From positions 47,882,368 to 47,946,367 of the forward strand of contig NC_084591.1 in assembly GCF_033807715.1 (NCBI RefSeq): 64,000 nt of DNA, given 5' to 3'. A program made the position numbers and the translations under genes. Source of the DNA: Cololabis saira. Taxonomy: Eukaryota > Chordata > Actinopteri > Beloniformes > Belonidae. The notes under the pieces were generated by a model that saw nothing but the letters and a program-made list of their open reading frames with translations, was not told where the DNA came from and made no database searches. Below, in pieces: positions 29,801 to 34,800 of this stretch. Within the stretch, counting starts at the first letter, position 1. Each line of letters starts with the position of its first letter.

Positions 29801-30559
29801 TTTCTTTTCCACGTCTATATAGGAAAGAGGATCCAAAGATGGTCTCTTCTTCTTCTTCTTCTCCCCCCAGAGCAGATCCCCTTAGACCCTCAAAGACCCC
29901 CAAAGACCCTCTAAGACTATGGAACATCCTCAAGACCCCCAAAGACCCTCAAGACCCCCTTAGACCATGGAAAACCCTCAAGACCCCCTTAGACCAAGAC
30001 CCCCTTAGACCATGGAAGACCCCCAAAGACCCCCAAAGACCCTCAAAGACCATGGAACAACCTCAAGACCCCCAAAGACCCTCTAAGACCCCCTTAGACC
30101 ATGGAAGACCCTCAAGACCATGGAAGACCCTCAAGACCCCCTTAGACCAAGACCCCCTTAGACCATGGAAGACCCTCAAAGACCGCCTTAGACCATGGAA
30201 GACCATCAAAGACCCCCAAAGACCTTCAAAGACCCTGGGAGAGCCTCAAAGACCTTCAAAGACCCACAAAGATCCTCAAAGATCACCTTAGACCATGGAA
30301 TACCATCAAAGACCCCCAAAGACACACAAAGACCCACAAAGATCCTCAAAGACCATGGAAGACCCACAAAGACCCCCAAAGACCCCCAACCAGTCCGGAA
30401 CTGTCCCAGAGACTCACCTGCAGGAGGACCTGGTCTCTGGTTCCTGGACGGTTGAAGGTTCTGGTTTCTGGACGGTTGAAGGTTCTGGTTCCAGGTCCGA
30501 GCAGCAGCTAAGGCTCCACAGAGCAGACACAGAGACAGCTGAACCCGGGTTTCCATCAT
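1488..30559 (-). CDS. zp3: Zona pellucida sperm-binding protein 3-like (ZP3 family), nine exons
   Basis: Egg-envelope glycoprotein of the ZP3 family, secreted and polymerised through its ZP domain into the chorion. Predicted join on the minus strand: 30418-30559, 17462-17775, 13205-13323, 13038-13141, 12781-12958, 7262-7379, 3861-3943, 3685-3746, 1488-1552. All junctions are GT-AG and keep phase, giving about 394 residues, within the usual range for fish ZP3. A signal peptide occupies residues 1 to about 20, followed by short NQNLQPSR repeats. ZP-N begins near residue 90 with VTCGE and LVFESELHGCG. HYPRKQEVSS and LKPTWIPF follow. ZP-C contains LRVTVDSCVATVAP and VPRYTF, and the C-terminal subdomain has YITCNLKA, KACSF and ACSCCDSDCG. 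The protein ends in VGPITVKE with no transmembrane segment, as in many fish ZP3 proteins. I recognise the family; the paralogue (zp3a-f) cannot be decided here. Confidence 0.9.
1553..2230. other. ZP3-like intron 8, proximal part, with a G-rich tract
   Basis: Contains plus-strand G runs at about 1685-1755 (stretches of 6-15 G) duplicated around a GGTCCAGGTTCAGG motif. The rest is unremarkable apart from a short (AAT)n at 2199-2213. Confidence 0.6.
2235..2356. mobile_element. Palindromic MITE, copy 1 (GGCTGATTTATGGTTCCG family)
   Basis: A sequence of about 115 bp whose halves are inverted copies: AAGGCTGATTTA...GGTTCCG at one end and AGAACCATAATTCAGCCTTT at the other, with a central CCTACGGCGTAGG palindrome. 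Related copies lie at 4811-4931, 6561-6661 and 14051-14143. No coding capacity; superfamily not assigned. Confidence 0.7.
2620..2848. mobile_element. Fragment of the AGGGGACATATTATG element (inverted, one end only)
   Basis: Ends in CATAATAGGTCCCCTTTAA, the inverted form of the 13385-14598 family terminus, preceded by GGGGAGACCACTTTATAT as in that element. The opposite terminus is missing. It lies in intron 8 of the ZP3-like gene. Confidence 0.55.
2990..3260 (+). repeat. Retroelement 3'-end-like repeat with AATAAA
   Basis: Contains CCTGAAGAAGGCTTGCGC followed by CGAAACGCGTGGGTC and then TTTCAATAAAGG. This arrangement is familiar from interspersed repeats of fish and amphibians. The family is not certain; a Penelope-like origin is possible because those elements carry hammerhead motifs. 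The hammerhead-like core is treated as a finding. Confidence 0.4.
3685..3746 (-). CDS. zp3: ZP3-like exon 8 (Cys cluster)
   Basis: Acceptor GATGCAG. The exon encodes RWTEAGGSHHACSCCDSDCG, the family's Cys cluster. Two in-phase donors are possible: GTGAGG, used for these coordinates, or GTAGGT 27 bp further on (exon then 3658-3746), which adds nine residues. I cannot decide between them from sequence. Confidence 0.85.
3861..3943 (-). CDS. zp3: ZP3-like exon 7 (C-terminal subdomain)
   Basis: Acceptor CTCTCAG. The exon encodes LYITCNLKAKAAAAP and ANKACSFIN, the Cys-containing block after ZP-C. Donor GTGAGC, phase 2. Confidence 0.92.
4274..4567 (+). CDS. Myb/SANT-like Harbinger accessory protein, partial
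   Basis: About 97 codons from ATG at 4274. KRKMKFDELELEILVEEANK resembles the start of the Myb-like protein that Harbinger elements encode beside the transposase; in known elements it helps the transposase enter the nucleus and bind DNA. A later INAVG resembles the end of the Myb repeat, but the conserved tryptophans between are missing, so it is a decayed or internally deleted copy. The tail after residue 70 looks like read-through. Confidence 0.5.
   Translation: MESLDGKHSHSHKRKMKFDELELEILVEEANKHIHELQQRNLNITKRNAISEKTCNRINAVGNTNGKTSGFSYFNFRHRSKIRNRKTGHRTEFDFNI
4811..4931. mobile_element. Palindromic MITE, copy 2, nested in the Harbinger element
   Basis: Same palindromic unit as at 2235, here inserted inside the Harbinger-type element 4084-5634, so it arrived later. 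The centre repeats GGCGTAGGG/CCCTACGCC. Confidence 0.7.
5640..6145. other. Intron sequence with nothing recognised
   Basis: A/T-rich intronic DNA of the ZP3-like gene between the Harbinger and hAT elements. I see no repeat ends or coding signal. Confidence 0.45.
6146..6987. mobile_element. Non-autonomous hAT-type element
   Basis: Termini TAGGGATG and CATCCCTA are inverted repeats, with subterminal ATCGATTA-type repeats on both sides. Flanking 8-bp duplications CGGGAGAC (6138-6145) and CGGGAGGC (6988-6995) match at 7 of 8 bases, the hAT signature length. No transposase ORF; a palindromic MITE is nested. Confidence 0.78.
6561..6661. mobile_element. Palindromic MITE, copy 3, nested in a hAT element
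   Basis: AAGGCTGATTTATGGTTCCG at the left and a degraded GGCGGAACCTTCAGGCTTT at the right. It sits inside the hAT element 6146-6987. Confidence 0.65.
7262..7379 (-). CDS. zp3: ZP3-like exon 6 (ZP-C)
   Basis: Acceptor CACCTGCAG. The exon encodes GCLFDSQLTGSSSRFLPR and LRFEVEVFRFEQDTRG, matching ZP-C of ZP3. Donor GTGAGT, phase 0. Confidence 0.93.
7618..8978. mobile_element. hAT-type element with decayed BED-finger exon
   Basis: Inverted ends TAGGGCTGCAAC and GTTGCAGCCTTA, with GTCGAC/TAGTCGACTA subterminal motifs. A perfect 8-bp duplication AATGCAGG lies at 7610-7617 and 8979-8986. It retains the BED zinc-finger segment of a transposase but not the catalytic part. Confidence 0.85.
7826..7965 (+). 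pseudogene. BED-type zinc finger remnant of a hAT transposase
   Basis: Translation gives VWEHFSL, then KKITCKVCKADLDYHGSTS, the Cys-x2-Cys half of a BED finger. The expected histidine half appears as MHLKRKH in another frame from about 7930, so at least one frameshift separates the halves. In living elements this domain binds the transposon ends. Confidence 0.6.
9186..9990. repeat. Inverted pair of a 'CCCGAATATAAG' repeat
   Basis: Sequence at about 9240-9420 (minus orientation) and 9848-9985 (plus orientation) is an inverted pair sharing GGGTCTAGACRTTATACCC, CATTCACAACGCTA and TTAACTCCCCAGGCCAAAGC. A related copy starts at 18961. The interior (9421-9785) is not recognised. Probably a DNA-transposon-derived family; class not assigned. 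Confidence 0.5.
10106..12418. repeat. Minisatellite, about 110 units of 20 then 21 bp
   Basis: Units read CCCGTTACCTGCAGCAGAGG or CCCGTCACCTGCGGCAGAGG. The period is 20 bp up to about 11,610 and 21 bp after that, through one extra C. Variant blocks alternate in patches (GTTACCTGCAG, GTCACCTGCGG, compound units with AAGAGGCAGAGG). Long frames across it are products of the 21-bp period and not genes. It fills much of intron 5 of the ZP3-like gene. Confidence 0.95.
12419..12780. other. Intron sequence next to exon 5
   Basis: Contains an imperfect duplication of CTACCTTGGAACCGGTTC and an ordinary intron end. Nothing coding is recognised. Confidence 0.45.
12781..12958 (-). CDS. zp3: ZP3-like exon 5 (ZP-C)
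   Basis: It begins DDWQFPLPASNFLLGD and continues with RFEASVKQFHHVPLRV, DSCVATVAP and VPRYTFLGN, the best-conserved block of ZP3. The donor GTCAGT opens intron 5, which carries the large minisatellite and two hAT elements. Confidence 0.95.
13038..13141 (-). CDS. zp3: ZP3-like exon 4 (inter-domain region)
   Basis: Acceptor CTCTTTAG. The exon encodes KQEVSSGLLKPTWIPF and SLHLSLQLMT, matching the ZP3 linker between ZP-N and ZP-C. The donor is GTGGGT; the next intron is only about 79 bp. Confidence 0.92.
13205..13323 (-). CDS. zp3: ZP3-like exon 3 (ZP-N)
   Basis: Acceptor TTTTCAG is followed by MSEDAFTYIFKLLYSP, then IVRGTDVSIDVQCHYPR, the standard ZP3 block ending in CHYPR. The donor is GTTGGT, phase 2. 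Confidence 0.92.
13385..14598. mobile_element. TTAA-flanked non-autonomous element
   Basis: Inverted ends AGGGGACATATTATG are perfect over 15 bp, with TTAA outside both (13385-13388 and 14595-14598). The interior has a tandem pair of blocks of about 170 bp (GCGAAATCTGTCGGTTT twice) and a palindromic MITE. TTAA target choice suggests a piggyBac-like mobiliser. No transposase. Confidence 0.72.
14051..14143. mobile_element. Palindromic MITE, copy 4, nested in a TTAA element
   Basis: AAAGGCTGATTTATGGTTCC through AACGCAGAACCGTAAATCAG. It is shorter than the other copies in the centre and lies inside the TTAA-flanked element 13385-14598. Confidence 0.65.
14672..14815. repeat. Common teleost interspersed repeat (GACGCTTTTATCCAAAG)
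   Basis: GTCATTTAGCAGACGCTTTT followed by ATCCAAAGCGACTTAC is a motif found very widely in fish genomes. I do not assign a transposon class. It is followed by A/T-rich low-complexity DNA to about 14,885. Confidence 0.55.
14886..15300. other. Intron sequence of the ZP3-like gene
   Basis: No exon of the gene fits here. It includes short direct repeats CCCAGGTGAACCT at 15,250-15,300. Open frames are not supported. Confidence 0.4.
15405..16887 (+). mobile_element. Rex3-like (RTE clade) LINE insertion, 5'-deleted
   Basis: The insertion is bounded by the 10-bp target duplication TGTATAAGCC (15395-15404 and 16888-16897). The 3' end carries GATGAGTGA-type short repeats, as in Rex3 tails. The first 285 bp are GC-rich, non-coding and joined directly to reverse transcriptase sequence, so the copy has an internal deletion or is chimeric. 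Confidence 0.75.
15690..16856 (+). CDS. Reverse transcriptase fragment, Rex3/RTE-like
   Basis: About 389 codons read open from within the RT domain to a stop at 16856. Visible motifs: CFVDLEKAFDRVP (motif A), GLRQGCSLSPVLF (motif B), SSLLFADDVVLLA with the FADD catalytic box, and STSKTEAMVL. The C-terminal region has YGHELWVVTERTRSRIQAAE and TRWRDYVSRLAW, typical of RTE-type LINEs. The endonuclease and N-terminal RT are missing, so it cannot move on its own. The frame is intact, suggesting a fairly recent insertion. Confidence 0.85.
   Translation, partial: RGTLDQLYTLRRVLEGSWEFAQPVYMCFVDLEKAFDRVPRAILWGVLSEYGVRGPLLRAVRSLYDRSRSLVRIAGSKSDLFPVHVGLRQGCSLSPVLFIIFMDRISRCSQGPEGIRFGNLRISSLLFADDVVLLASSDRDLQHVLGRFAAECDAAGMRISTSKTEAMVLDRKRVACLLRVGGEVLPQVEEFKYLGILFTSEGTMEREIDRRIGAASAVMRSMYWTVVVKRELSRKVKLSIYRSIYAPTLTYGHELWVVTERTRSRIQAAEMSFLHRVAGRSLRDRVRSSVTREELGVEPLLLHIERSQLRWLGHLYRMPPGRLPREVFQASPTGRRPRGRPRTRWRDYVSRLAWERLGLPPEELEEVSGVREVWASLLRLLPPRPGNR
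16975..17135. repeat. TCGAGAAAAAAGTCGAAATG tandem repeat
   Basis: Several units of about 20 bp in tandem. Related arrays occur at 10,058-10,105 and 28,840-29,120, so this is a recurring internal component of a mobile family. Confidence 0.7.
17145..17330. repeat. Purine-only microsatellite (AAAAAGG)n
   Basis: About 185 bp of almost pure A/G on the plus strand. The Lys-rich and Phe-rich frames over it are artefacts. Confidence 0.9.
17462..17775 (-). CDS. zp3: ZP3-like exon 2 (linker and start of ZP-N)
   Basis: The acceptor TCCCTCCAG restores the reading frame left open by exon 1; a nearer CCGCAG would break it. The exon encodes a proline-rich linker (FPDLPADEEPDFPPDF), then VSVTCGENLVRVEAKRDLL, EVTLGGC and LVFESELHGCGSEL, all hallmark ZP3 blocks. 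It ends at CTGCAG|GTGAGT in phase 0. Confidence 0.92.
17921..18519. mobile_element. Fold-back element built of AATGTAATAA repeats
   Basis: Two arms of about 280 bp in inverted orientation begin AGCACCCTATAATGTAATAA and contain many AATGTAAT units. A 6-bp duplication GAGCTT flanks it (17915-17920 and 18520-18525). No coding capacity; superfamily unassigned. Located in intron 1 of the ZP3-like gene. Confidence 0.75.
18526..18958. other. Intron sequence with nothing recognised
   Basis: Unique-looking intron 1 sequence between two repeats; no ORF or motif that I can support. Confidence 0.4.
18961..19375 (+). repeat. 'GGCCCGAATATAAGACGACC' repeat copy
   Basis: Starts TATCGGCCCGAATATAAGAC and ends CTTTGGCCTGGGGAGTTAA. 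It shares the block with CTCTTATTTTCTTCTCTTT and CTTCTTGGTGACAGGG with the sequence at 9,160-9,290. Confidence 0.6.
19811..20014 (+). other. CpG-rich short ORF with poly-Gln, unrecognised
   Basis: 67 codons from ATG: METPKSPRTPIQLLSRSC, then a (CAG)n-encoded Gln tract, ending in TAA. The surrounding 19,560-20,150 is GC- and CpG-rich, unlike the rest of the intron. It could be a captured first exon of another gene or chance coding. It is on the strand opposite to the ZP3-like gene. I assign no function. Confidence 0.25.
20219..20267. repeat. (TA)n microsatellite
   Basis: Uninterrupted TA dinucleotides over about 45 bp, at the left edge of the Harbinger remnant. Confidence 0.9.
20272..20640 (+). 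pseudogene. Harbinger (HARBI1-like) transposase fragment, decayed
   Basis: Translation shows RPRLDILSFPDE and ERYRFSSHY, the N-terminal block of HARBI1-like transposases. Similarity continues in other frames with a QSKFFLLA stretch and then fades. The catalytic DDE region is absent. It pairs with the Myb-like exon at 20,788-20,958, the usual second gene of Harbinger elements. Confidence 0.55.
20788..20958 (-). CDS. Harbinger Myb-like protein, first exon
   Basis: From ATG at 20956-20958: MATGDNKRSTNFTPLELEVL, then CAYGEYENIF and KERQLAWEKVAA. This is the Myb/SANT-like accessory protein of PIF/Harbinger elements. The frame meets a stop at 20788-20790, but GTAAGT at 20786-20791 is a good donor, so this may be one exon. 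It is better preserved than the transposase beside it. Confidence 0.6.
   Translation of the reverse strand: MATGDNKRSTNFTPLELEVLICAYGEYENIFQNKSNTAAVVKERQLAWEKVAAVNV
21050..21165. mobile_element. Harbinger-type right terminus
   Basis: Several ACTCAGAGTT repeats lead to CTTTCTGGAATACCCC, the inverted form of the fish Harbinger end GGGGTATTCCAGAAAG. The matching left end was not found, so the element is truncated to the left of 20,272. Confidence 0.55.
21290..21516. repeat. 'TTTTAGTCTAGTC' repeat, left part
   Basis: Contains repeated TTTTAGTC/TAGTCTTAGTC motifs. Equivalent sequence follows the tandem array (25,180-25,620), so a larger repeat appears to be split by the fold-back element and the array. 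Class unassigned. Confidence 0.4.
22255..23200. repeat. Minisatellite of CTATAGCCAC/CTGCAGCCAC 10-bp units
   Basis: About 95 units of 10 bp, mostly CTATAGCCAC and CTGCAGCCAC in irregular alternation, plus CTGCAACCAC variants. It forms the core of the fold-back element. Confidence 0.95.
23772..23857. repeat. (TA)n microsatellite in the fold-back right arm
   Basis: About 85 bp of TA. The left arm has only a short TATATATATA at the matching point (21,846-21,857). Confidence 0.9.
24320..25115. repeat. GACCCYCAAA minisatellite, array A
   Basis: About 80 decamer-like units AAAGACCCCC/AAAGACCCTC, with some larger units including CCTTAGACC and CATGGAAGACC. Its left flank (24,253-24,300) has TTTTCCACGTCTATGTAGG and GGATCCAAAGATGG, which also flank array B at 29,798-29,840. 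Confidence 0.92.
25140..25630. repeat. Right part of the 'TTTTAGTC' repeat, partly duplicated
   Basis: A block containing CTACTGAAAACATGGACAT and AGAACATTTCSTCTCGTTTT occurs at about 25,190-25,245 and again at 25,457-25,515. A poly(A) run lies at 25,265-25,285. Confidence 0.5.
25640..25795 (+). pseudogene. C-terminal end of a LINE reverse transcriptase (L2/CR1-like)
   Basis: Encodes DRAFSVAAQKLWNELPLNIR and LSTFKTRLKTHFYSLAF, the usual last residues of fish L2-type ORF2, then a stop. Only this tail survives. Confidence 0.65.
26202..27740 (+). pseudogene. L2-type LINE ORF1 with coiled coil and SGNH-like esterase domain, broken
   Basis: Begins MPPFFFSMDDYHKLLQKIAV at 26,202 (short coiled-coil region). 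After the MITE 26,473-26,906 it continues with PPSDLRRRLSGRTQHQL, then LVVGDRAVYEI, TNDMVSDISKKI, HTGALDVVKQQ and NTEVFFSGPVP. This is the esterase-like ORF1 of fish L2-group LINEs. The nucleophile position reads GDR and not GDS, so hydrolase activity is unlikely. A T-rich microsatellite near 27,600 shifts the frame; the end (NIFWGRRHVFKAGGSRLNKP) is in another frame. Confidence 0.65.
26473..26906. mobile_element. 434-bp MITE inside LINE ORF1
   Basis: The ends TGTCACGG and CCATGACA are short inverted repeats. A 6-bp duplication ACAAAG (26467-26472 and 26907-26912) flanks it. It interrupts the LINE ORF1 and contains (CAGG)n at 26,652-26,671. Class not assigned. Confidence 0.7.
27741..28366 (+). 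repeat. LINE continuation (ORF1 end to leader of ORF2)
   Basis: Pro/Ser-rich coding remnants continue from ORF1 to about 27,990, followed by non-coding sequence with a C run at 28,111-28,126. ORF2 is not present; the LINE is cut at 28,367. Confidence 0.4.
28367..29215. mobile_element. Element with GGGGCCTCATTTATAAAGC end and a TCGAG repeat array
   Basis: The left end GGGGCCTCATTTATAAAGC resembles a terminus of a fish DNA-transposon family. The right end is not found. It includes a tandem array at 28,880-29,120 of AAATGTCGAGAAAAAAAAAG-type units of about 24 bp, related to 16,975-17,135. Confidence 0.5.
29216..29797. other. Intron 1 sequence of the ZP3-like gene
   Basis: A stretch GGTTCGATGCCTG on the minus strand near 29,336 recalls a B box, but no full tRNA or SINE is visible. 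A short duplication CCAGAACCAGAACCCCAGCC lies at 29,752-29,795. Confidence 0.4.
29876..30392. repeat. GACCCYCAAA minisatellite, array B
   Basis: About 50 units of the same family as array A, with more CCCTTAGACCATGGAAGACC compound units. It ends only about 26 bp inside intron 1 from the exon 1 donor. Confidence 0.92.
30418..30559 (-). CDS. zp3: ZP3-like exon 1 (signal peptide)
   Basis: The start is ATGATG at 30557-30559. The exon encodes a hydrophobic signal peptide (QLSLCLLCGALAAA) and tandem NQNLQPSR-type repeats. It ends in CTGCAG followed by donor GTGAGT, phase 1. A TATA-like box about 65 bp upstream of the ATG supports this as the first exon. Confidence 0.85.
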
Positions 30560-30760
30560 GCTGATCCACAGATTCTTCTGTTTCCTGTTTGAAACAAGGA
30601 AACCCTGAGCAGCACCTGGGACTTATAGACTCGGACGGAGGCTCCGCCCCCCCCCCCCCCCCCCGGTTGATTGACAGACGGGCTGCAGGTGAGACTTGGA
30701 GGGAGGCTCCGCCCACCAGCTGATTGACAGACGGGCTGCAGCTGAAACTCTTCTGCTCAG
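30560..30760 (-). promoter_or_regulatory. Promoter region of the ZP3-like gene
   Basis: On the minus strand, CTATAAG at 30622-30628 lies about 65 bp upstream of the ATG and is a good TATA box. Further upstream, a block of about 50 bp with a C-rich box (GGCTCCGCCC on the plus strand) and TTGATTGACAGACGGGCTGCAG occurs twice in tandem, at about 30,640-30,690 and 30,703-30,745. E-boxes of CANNTG type (CACCTG, CAGGTG, CAGCTG) are present. FIGLA, an oocyte factor, is known to act on ZP genes through E-boxes; its use here is inference. Confidence 0.55.
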
Positions 30761-30956
30761 ACTTGTTGGAAAGAAAGAGACCAAACATGTATTTGAGCTG
30801 ATCTAACAGGAGAAATGATTAAACTTGAAGCAGCAAGAACAAGAGTTGGACTGAAAACGTCGGTATAAATGCTCAAATGTGAAATTATATTGTTGCAATT
30901 TCAATTTCTCATATTCAAAAGTAAAAATTAAAATAAACATGTTAGAACTAATCCAT
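30761..30956. other. Upstream region between the ZP3-like promoter and the LINE tail
   Basis: A/T-rich, non-coding. No element end is seen before the (ATCC)n tract. Confidence 0.45.
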
Positions 30957-31288
30957 TCATCTATCCATCCATCCATCCATCCATCCATCCATCCATCCAT
31001 CCATTCATCCATCCATGTATCCATCCATCAATCATCCATCCATCCATCCATCCATCCATCCATCCATCCATCCATCCATCCATCCATCCATCCATCCATC
31101 CATCCATCATCAATCCATTCAATGGGTGGAAGCAGCAACGGGATGACCGGGGGTGGGGGGGGACTGGGACCGCAGGCCAGCACGCAGCTCCCGAAGCTCC
31201 GGCCTGCAAACATGCACAAAAGATAAAAAAACGGGGCCGGCACAAGAAACTACAGGAGCGATGGACAAAAAATGATGGCTATGAGATA
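30957..31288 (-). mobile_element. 3' tail and 3' UTR of an L2-like LINE (minus strand)
   Basis: (ATCC)n at 30,957-31,108 reads (GGAT)n on the minus strand and follows sequence such as CCGGTCATCCCGTTGCTGC, a LINE 3' UTR style. Removing the BEL element (31,294-38,070, duplication CTTAT) joins this region directly to the LINE sequence at 38,076, so both belong to one insertion. Confidence 0.6.
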
Positions 31289-31293
31289 CTTAT

Positions 31294-31814
31294 TGTGTTG
31301 CCCTTAAGGCAATTGTTTTTCTTAAATAAATAATTTCATGTGTTTAAAATATGATACAAGGCTAAAACTGTTGTAATTTCATTACGAAAGTGTTTTACAT
31401 AAATATTTAATGTTTATTTGTGCTTTTGGTTAAAAAACGTAGCGAAATAATACCACTTCCGGTTTTCCCGCACCACTTCCGGTCCGGCGTTCTCGTCGTA
31501 AACAAGATGGCGGGCGTAACGGTCGTGTGTCAAATCTGTTTCATCCACCTTGAAGTATTAACAAGGCAATGCCGTAAGTTATGAAAAGTGTTTATTCAAT
31601 GTTTTAAGCAACTATATTTTTGTATTAGTTTGGAGAGATGCGAAGTTTATGCACTTTATTTTGCGATCGTATCAGCTCATGTTCTCAATGCACTGTACTG
31701 TATTGTTGCAGTTTTCACCATCTGAAGAGGGAAATTAAAGCCTCAATAACACATCCCATGTGGTCCCGGTCCTTCTTTGGTGGTTTAACTCGGTGTCATA
31801 TCGATGACGCTACA
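31294..31814 (+). repeat. BEL/Pao 5' LTR
   Basis: Starts TGTGTTGCCC and ends GACGCTACA (TG...CA). Contains paired ACCACTTCCGG motifs and AAATTAAAGCC near the end. Confidence 0.9.
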
Positions 31815-31842
31815 GTGAAAAGGCAGCATTTGATGCTTCATC

Positions 31843-34800
31843 ATGGATAAAATGGCAGCCAGCAACAAGTCGGAGAAAGCTTCAACGTCCGGCACATCTT
31901 CATCACTGAGCAGCGTCGCCCGTGCTCGAGCCAAAGCAGAGGCAGCGAAGGTGAGGGCTTCATATGCAAGTAAGGAAGTACAGCTAAAAGTGGAAAAAAC
32001 AAGAATTGATGCAGAGCTTGAAGCGCTAACGCTATACAGAGAAGCAGACATTGCAGTAGCCGAAGCAGCAGTCCTAGAAGAAGAGGCAGAGTGTGGGAGC
32101 AGAAAATCCGTATCAGACGAAGTAAAGAGAAAAAGAACGCAGGAATATGTGCAGTCTCAGATTGGGCTTTCTGAACCTCGAGGCCTACCACCGCTTCCCC
32201 TCGCTAATGACAACAATGGTCACTCAGGTGAAACATTAGTGACATGGGATGGATCACAACGCTCAGATCCAAAGGCTCAGCCCAAGAGCAGTAAGCCAAA
32301 GCCTGATGACAATCACGCACCTTTGCCCACTCCAAGAGCATCTGAGACCCAAAAAGTTGAACAAACAAAGAAAGTTCTCAGTCCATTCTCCAACCCATTC
32401 ACGCCTCACTACAATACACCGGCAAGCATGTTACATTCAGCTGAGTCATTTGCACAATACATGGCACGCCGAGACCTCATCACTTCGGGTCTCTACCAGT
32501 ATGACGACAGGCCAGAGAATTTCAGGGCATGGTTTTCTTCATTCAATGGTGCAACTGCAGAAGTCGCTCTCACACCAACTCAAGAACTCGACCTCATGAC
32601 AAAATGGATGGGAAAAGAGTCAAGCAATCAGGTGAAACGCATTTGCTCCGTATATATCAACAACCCCAAAACTGCTCTGAAGAAAGCCTGGGAGAGACTT
32701 TGGGAGTGTTATGCAGCTCCTGAAATAATCGAAAAATCTCTATTTCAGAGACTGGACAGTTTTCCCAGACTAACAACAAAGGACAATGTAAAGCTACAGG
32801 AACTAGGGGATCTGCTCCAGGAGATCCAAGGGGCAAAGGACGACGGGTATCTCCCCGGCCTGCTTTATCTAGACACTTCACGTGGAATCGGACCAGTTGT
32901 GGACAAACTTCCATATGGGCTCCAGGAGAAATGGATGTCTCATGGCTCACAATACAAAGAGGAAAATGATGGTTGTTTTCCTCCTTTCAGCCACTTCTGC
33001 AAATTCATATGTAAAGAGGCCAAGAAACGTAACGATCCAAGTTTCAACCAGTACAACCGTCAAGCGCACTTAAAACTTAAAAGGCCCTACCAAAGGGACT
33101 TTCTCTCAGCTAAACCAATCGCAGTGCACAAGACTAACATTACGCCCCCCAACAACGACTTCAACAGGAACTGCCCGCTGCACAATAAACCCCACCCACT
33201 AAAGAAATGTAGGACATTCAGGAACAAGCTACTGAGCGAAAGAAAGGCCTTTCTCAAGGAGAAAGGTATATGTTTCAAGTGCTGTTCATCAGACACTCAT
33301 CTCGCTAAGGACTGTAAATCTACAGTAAAGTGCTCTGAATGCTGCAGTACATACCACGATACAGTCATGCATCCTGGTCCTCCACCACAAACAGACAGGG
33401 CTCCTTCTCCTGCTAAAGAGGACGGCGGGGAGAGAGAAAGTCCAGACAACGCAGCAGTAACTACAACTTGCACAGCGGTGTGCAGTCCAGGTCAGTGGGG
33501 TCGTTCATGCTCAAAAATATGTCTCACACAGTTGTATCCTAAAGGTGACAAAAACAGTGCAGTAAAAGCTTATGTTATTCTTGACGACCAGAGCAATCGC
33601 TCTTTAGCTAGGCCGGAGTTCTTCGAACTTTTTAACATTACAACCGAACCTGTCTCTTACCACCTGAGAACTTGCTCTGGGCTAGTTGAAACGTGGGGCA
33701 AAACGGCTGAAGGCTTTCAGATAGAGTCTTTAGATGGGTCAGTAGTAATCCCACTGCCACCTCTCATCGAATGTCAGGACGTTCCTAATAACATAAGTGA
33801 AATCCCAACTCCTAACGCCGTACTTCATCAGCCACATCTCAAGTCCATTGCAAGTTACATTCCAGAGTTGGACCCGAAGGCACAGATACTCCTGTTGCTA
33901 GGACGAGACGTTTTGCGTGCACACAAAGTCAGGGAACAAGTCAATGGCCCTCATCATGCGCCCTTTGCCCAACGCCTAGATTTAGGGTGGGTAGTAATCA
34001 GGGAGGTGTGTGTAGGTAATGTCCACAAGGAAACAGTCAGCTCATACAAAACAGTGATACTCGAAAATGGCCGTCCAACAGTCTTTGGGAAATGCGATAG
34101 CTTCCTGCAACTAAAAGAAATGTCACACACAGCCAGGCCCAGCAAGGCACCTGAACTAACGCTGGGACAAACAGTTTTCAGTCACACTGAAAATGACAAC
34201 AAGCTAGCTCCCTCCATAGAGGACACTCTCTTTTTAGAGATAATGGACAAAGCCATGTACAGAGACGACGACAATAGCTGGGTCGCCCCTCTACCCTTTA
34301 AAGAGCCTCGCCAACCAATGCCAAACAACAGAGAGTTAGCACTCAGTCGATTTTCCTCTCTCAAAAAAAGCATGCAGAGGAAACCCTACATGCAGCTACA
34401 ATATGTAGAGTTCATGGAAGCCATCTTCTCAAATGGTCACGTGGAAGTAGCACCTGAGTTAGAGCAAGGAGAAGAGTGCTGGTTCTTTCCGACATTCGGG
34501 GTTTACCACCCTCAAAAGCCCAACAAGATCAGGGTAGTCTTCGATTCCAGCGCCCAACACTCTGGCGTCTCACTCAATAACGTACTCCTCACAGGCCCAG
34601 ATCTTAATAACAGCCTCATTGGGGTACTCCTTCGCTTCCGCAAAGAACCTGTCGCTATCATGGCCGACATACAGCAAATGTTTCACTGTTTCATAGTGCG
34701 TGAAGACCATCGTAACTACCTGCGTTTTCTGTGGCACAAGGACAATGATGTTAACAAGGAAGTCATAGACTATCGCATGAAAGTCCACGTGTTTGGCAAC

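Noticed and set aside
30795..31245. ORFs with WMDG or SIHP repeats
   Set aside because: (ATCC)n microsatellite read in frame; it is the tail of the LINE.
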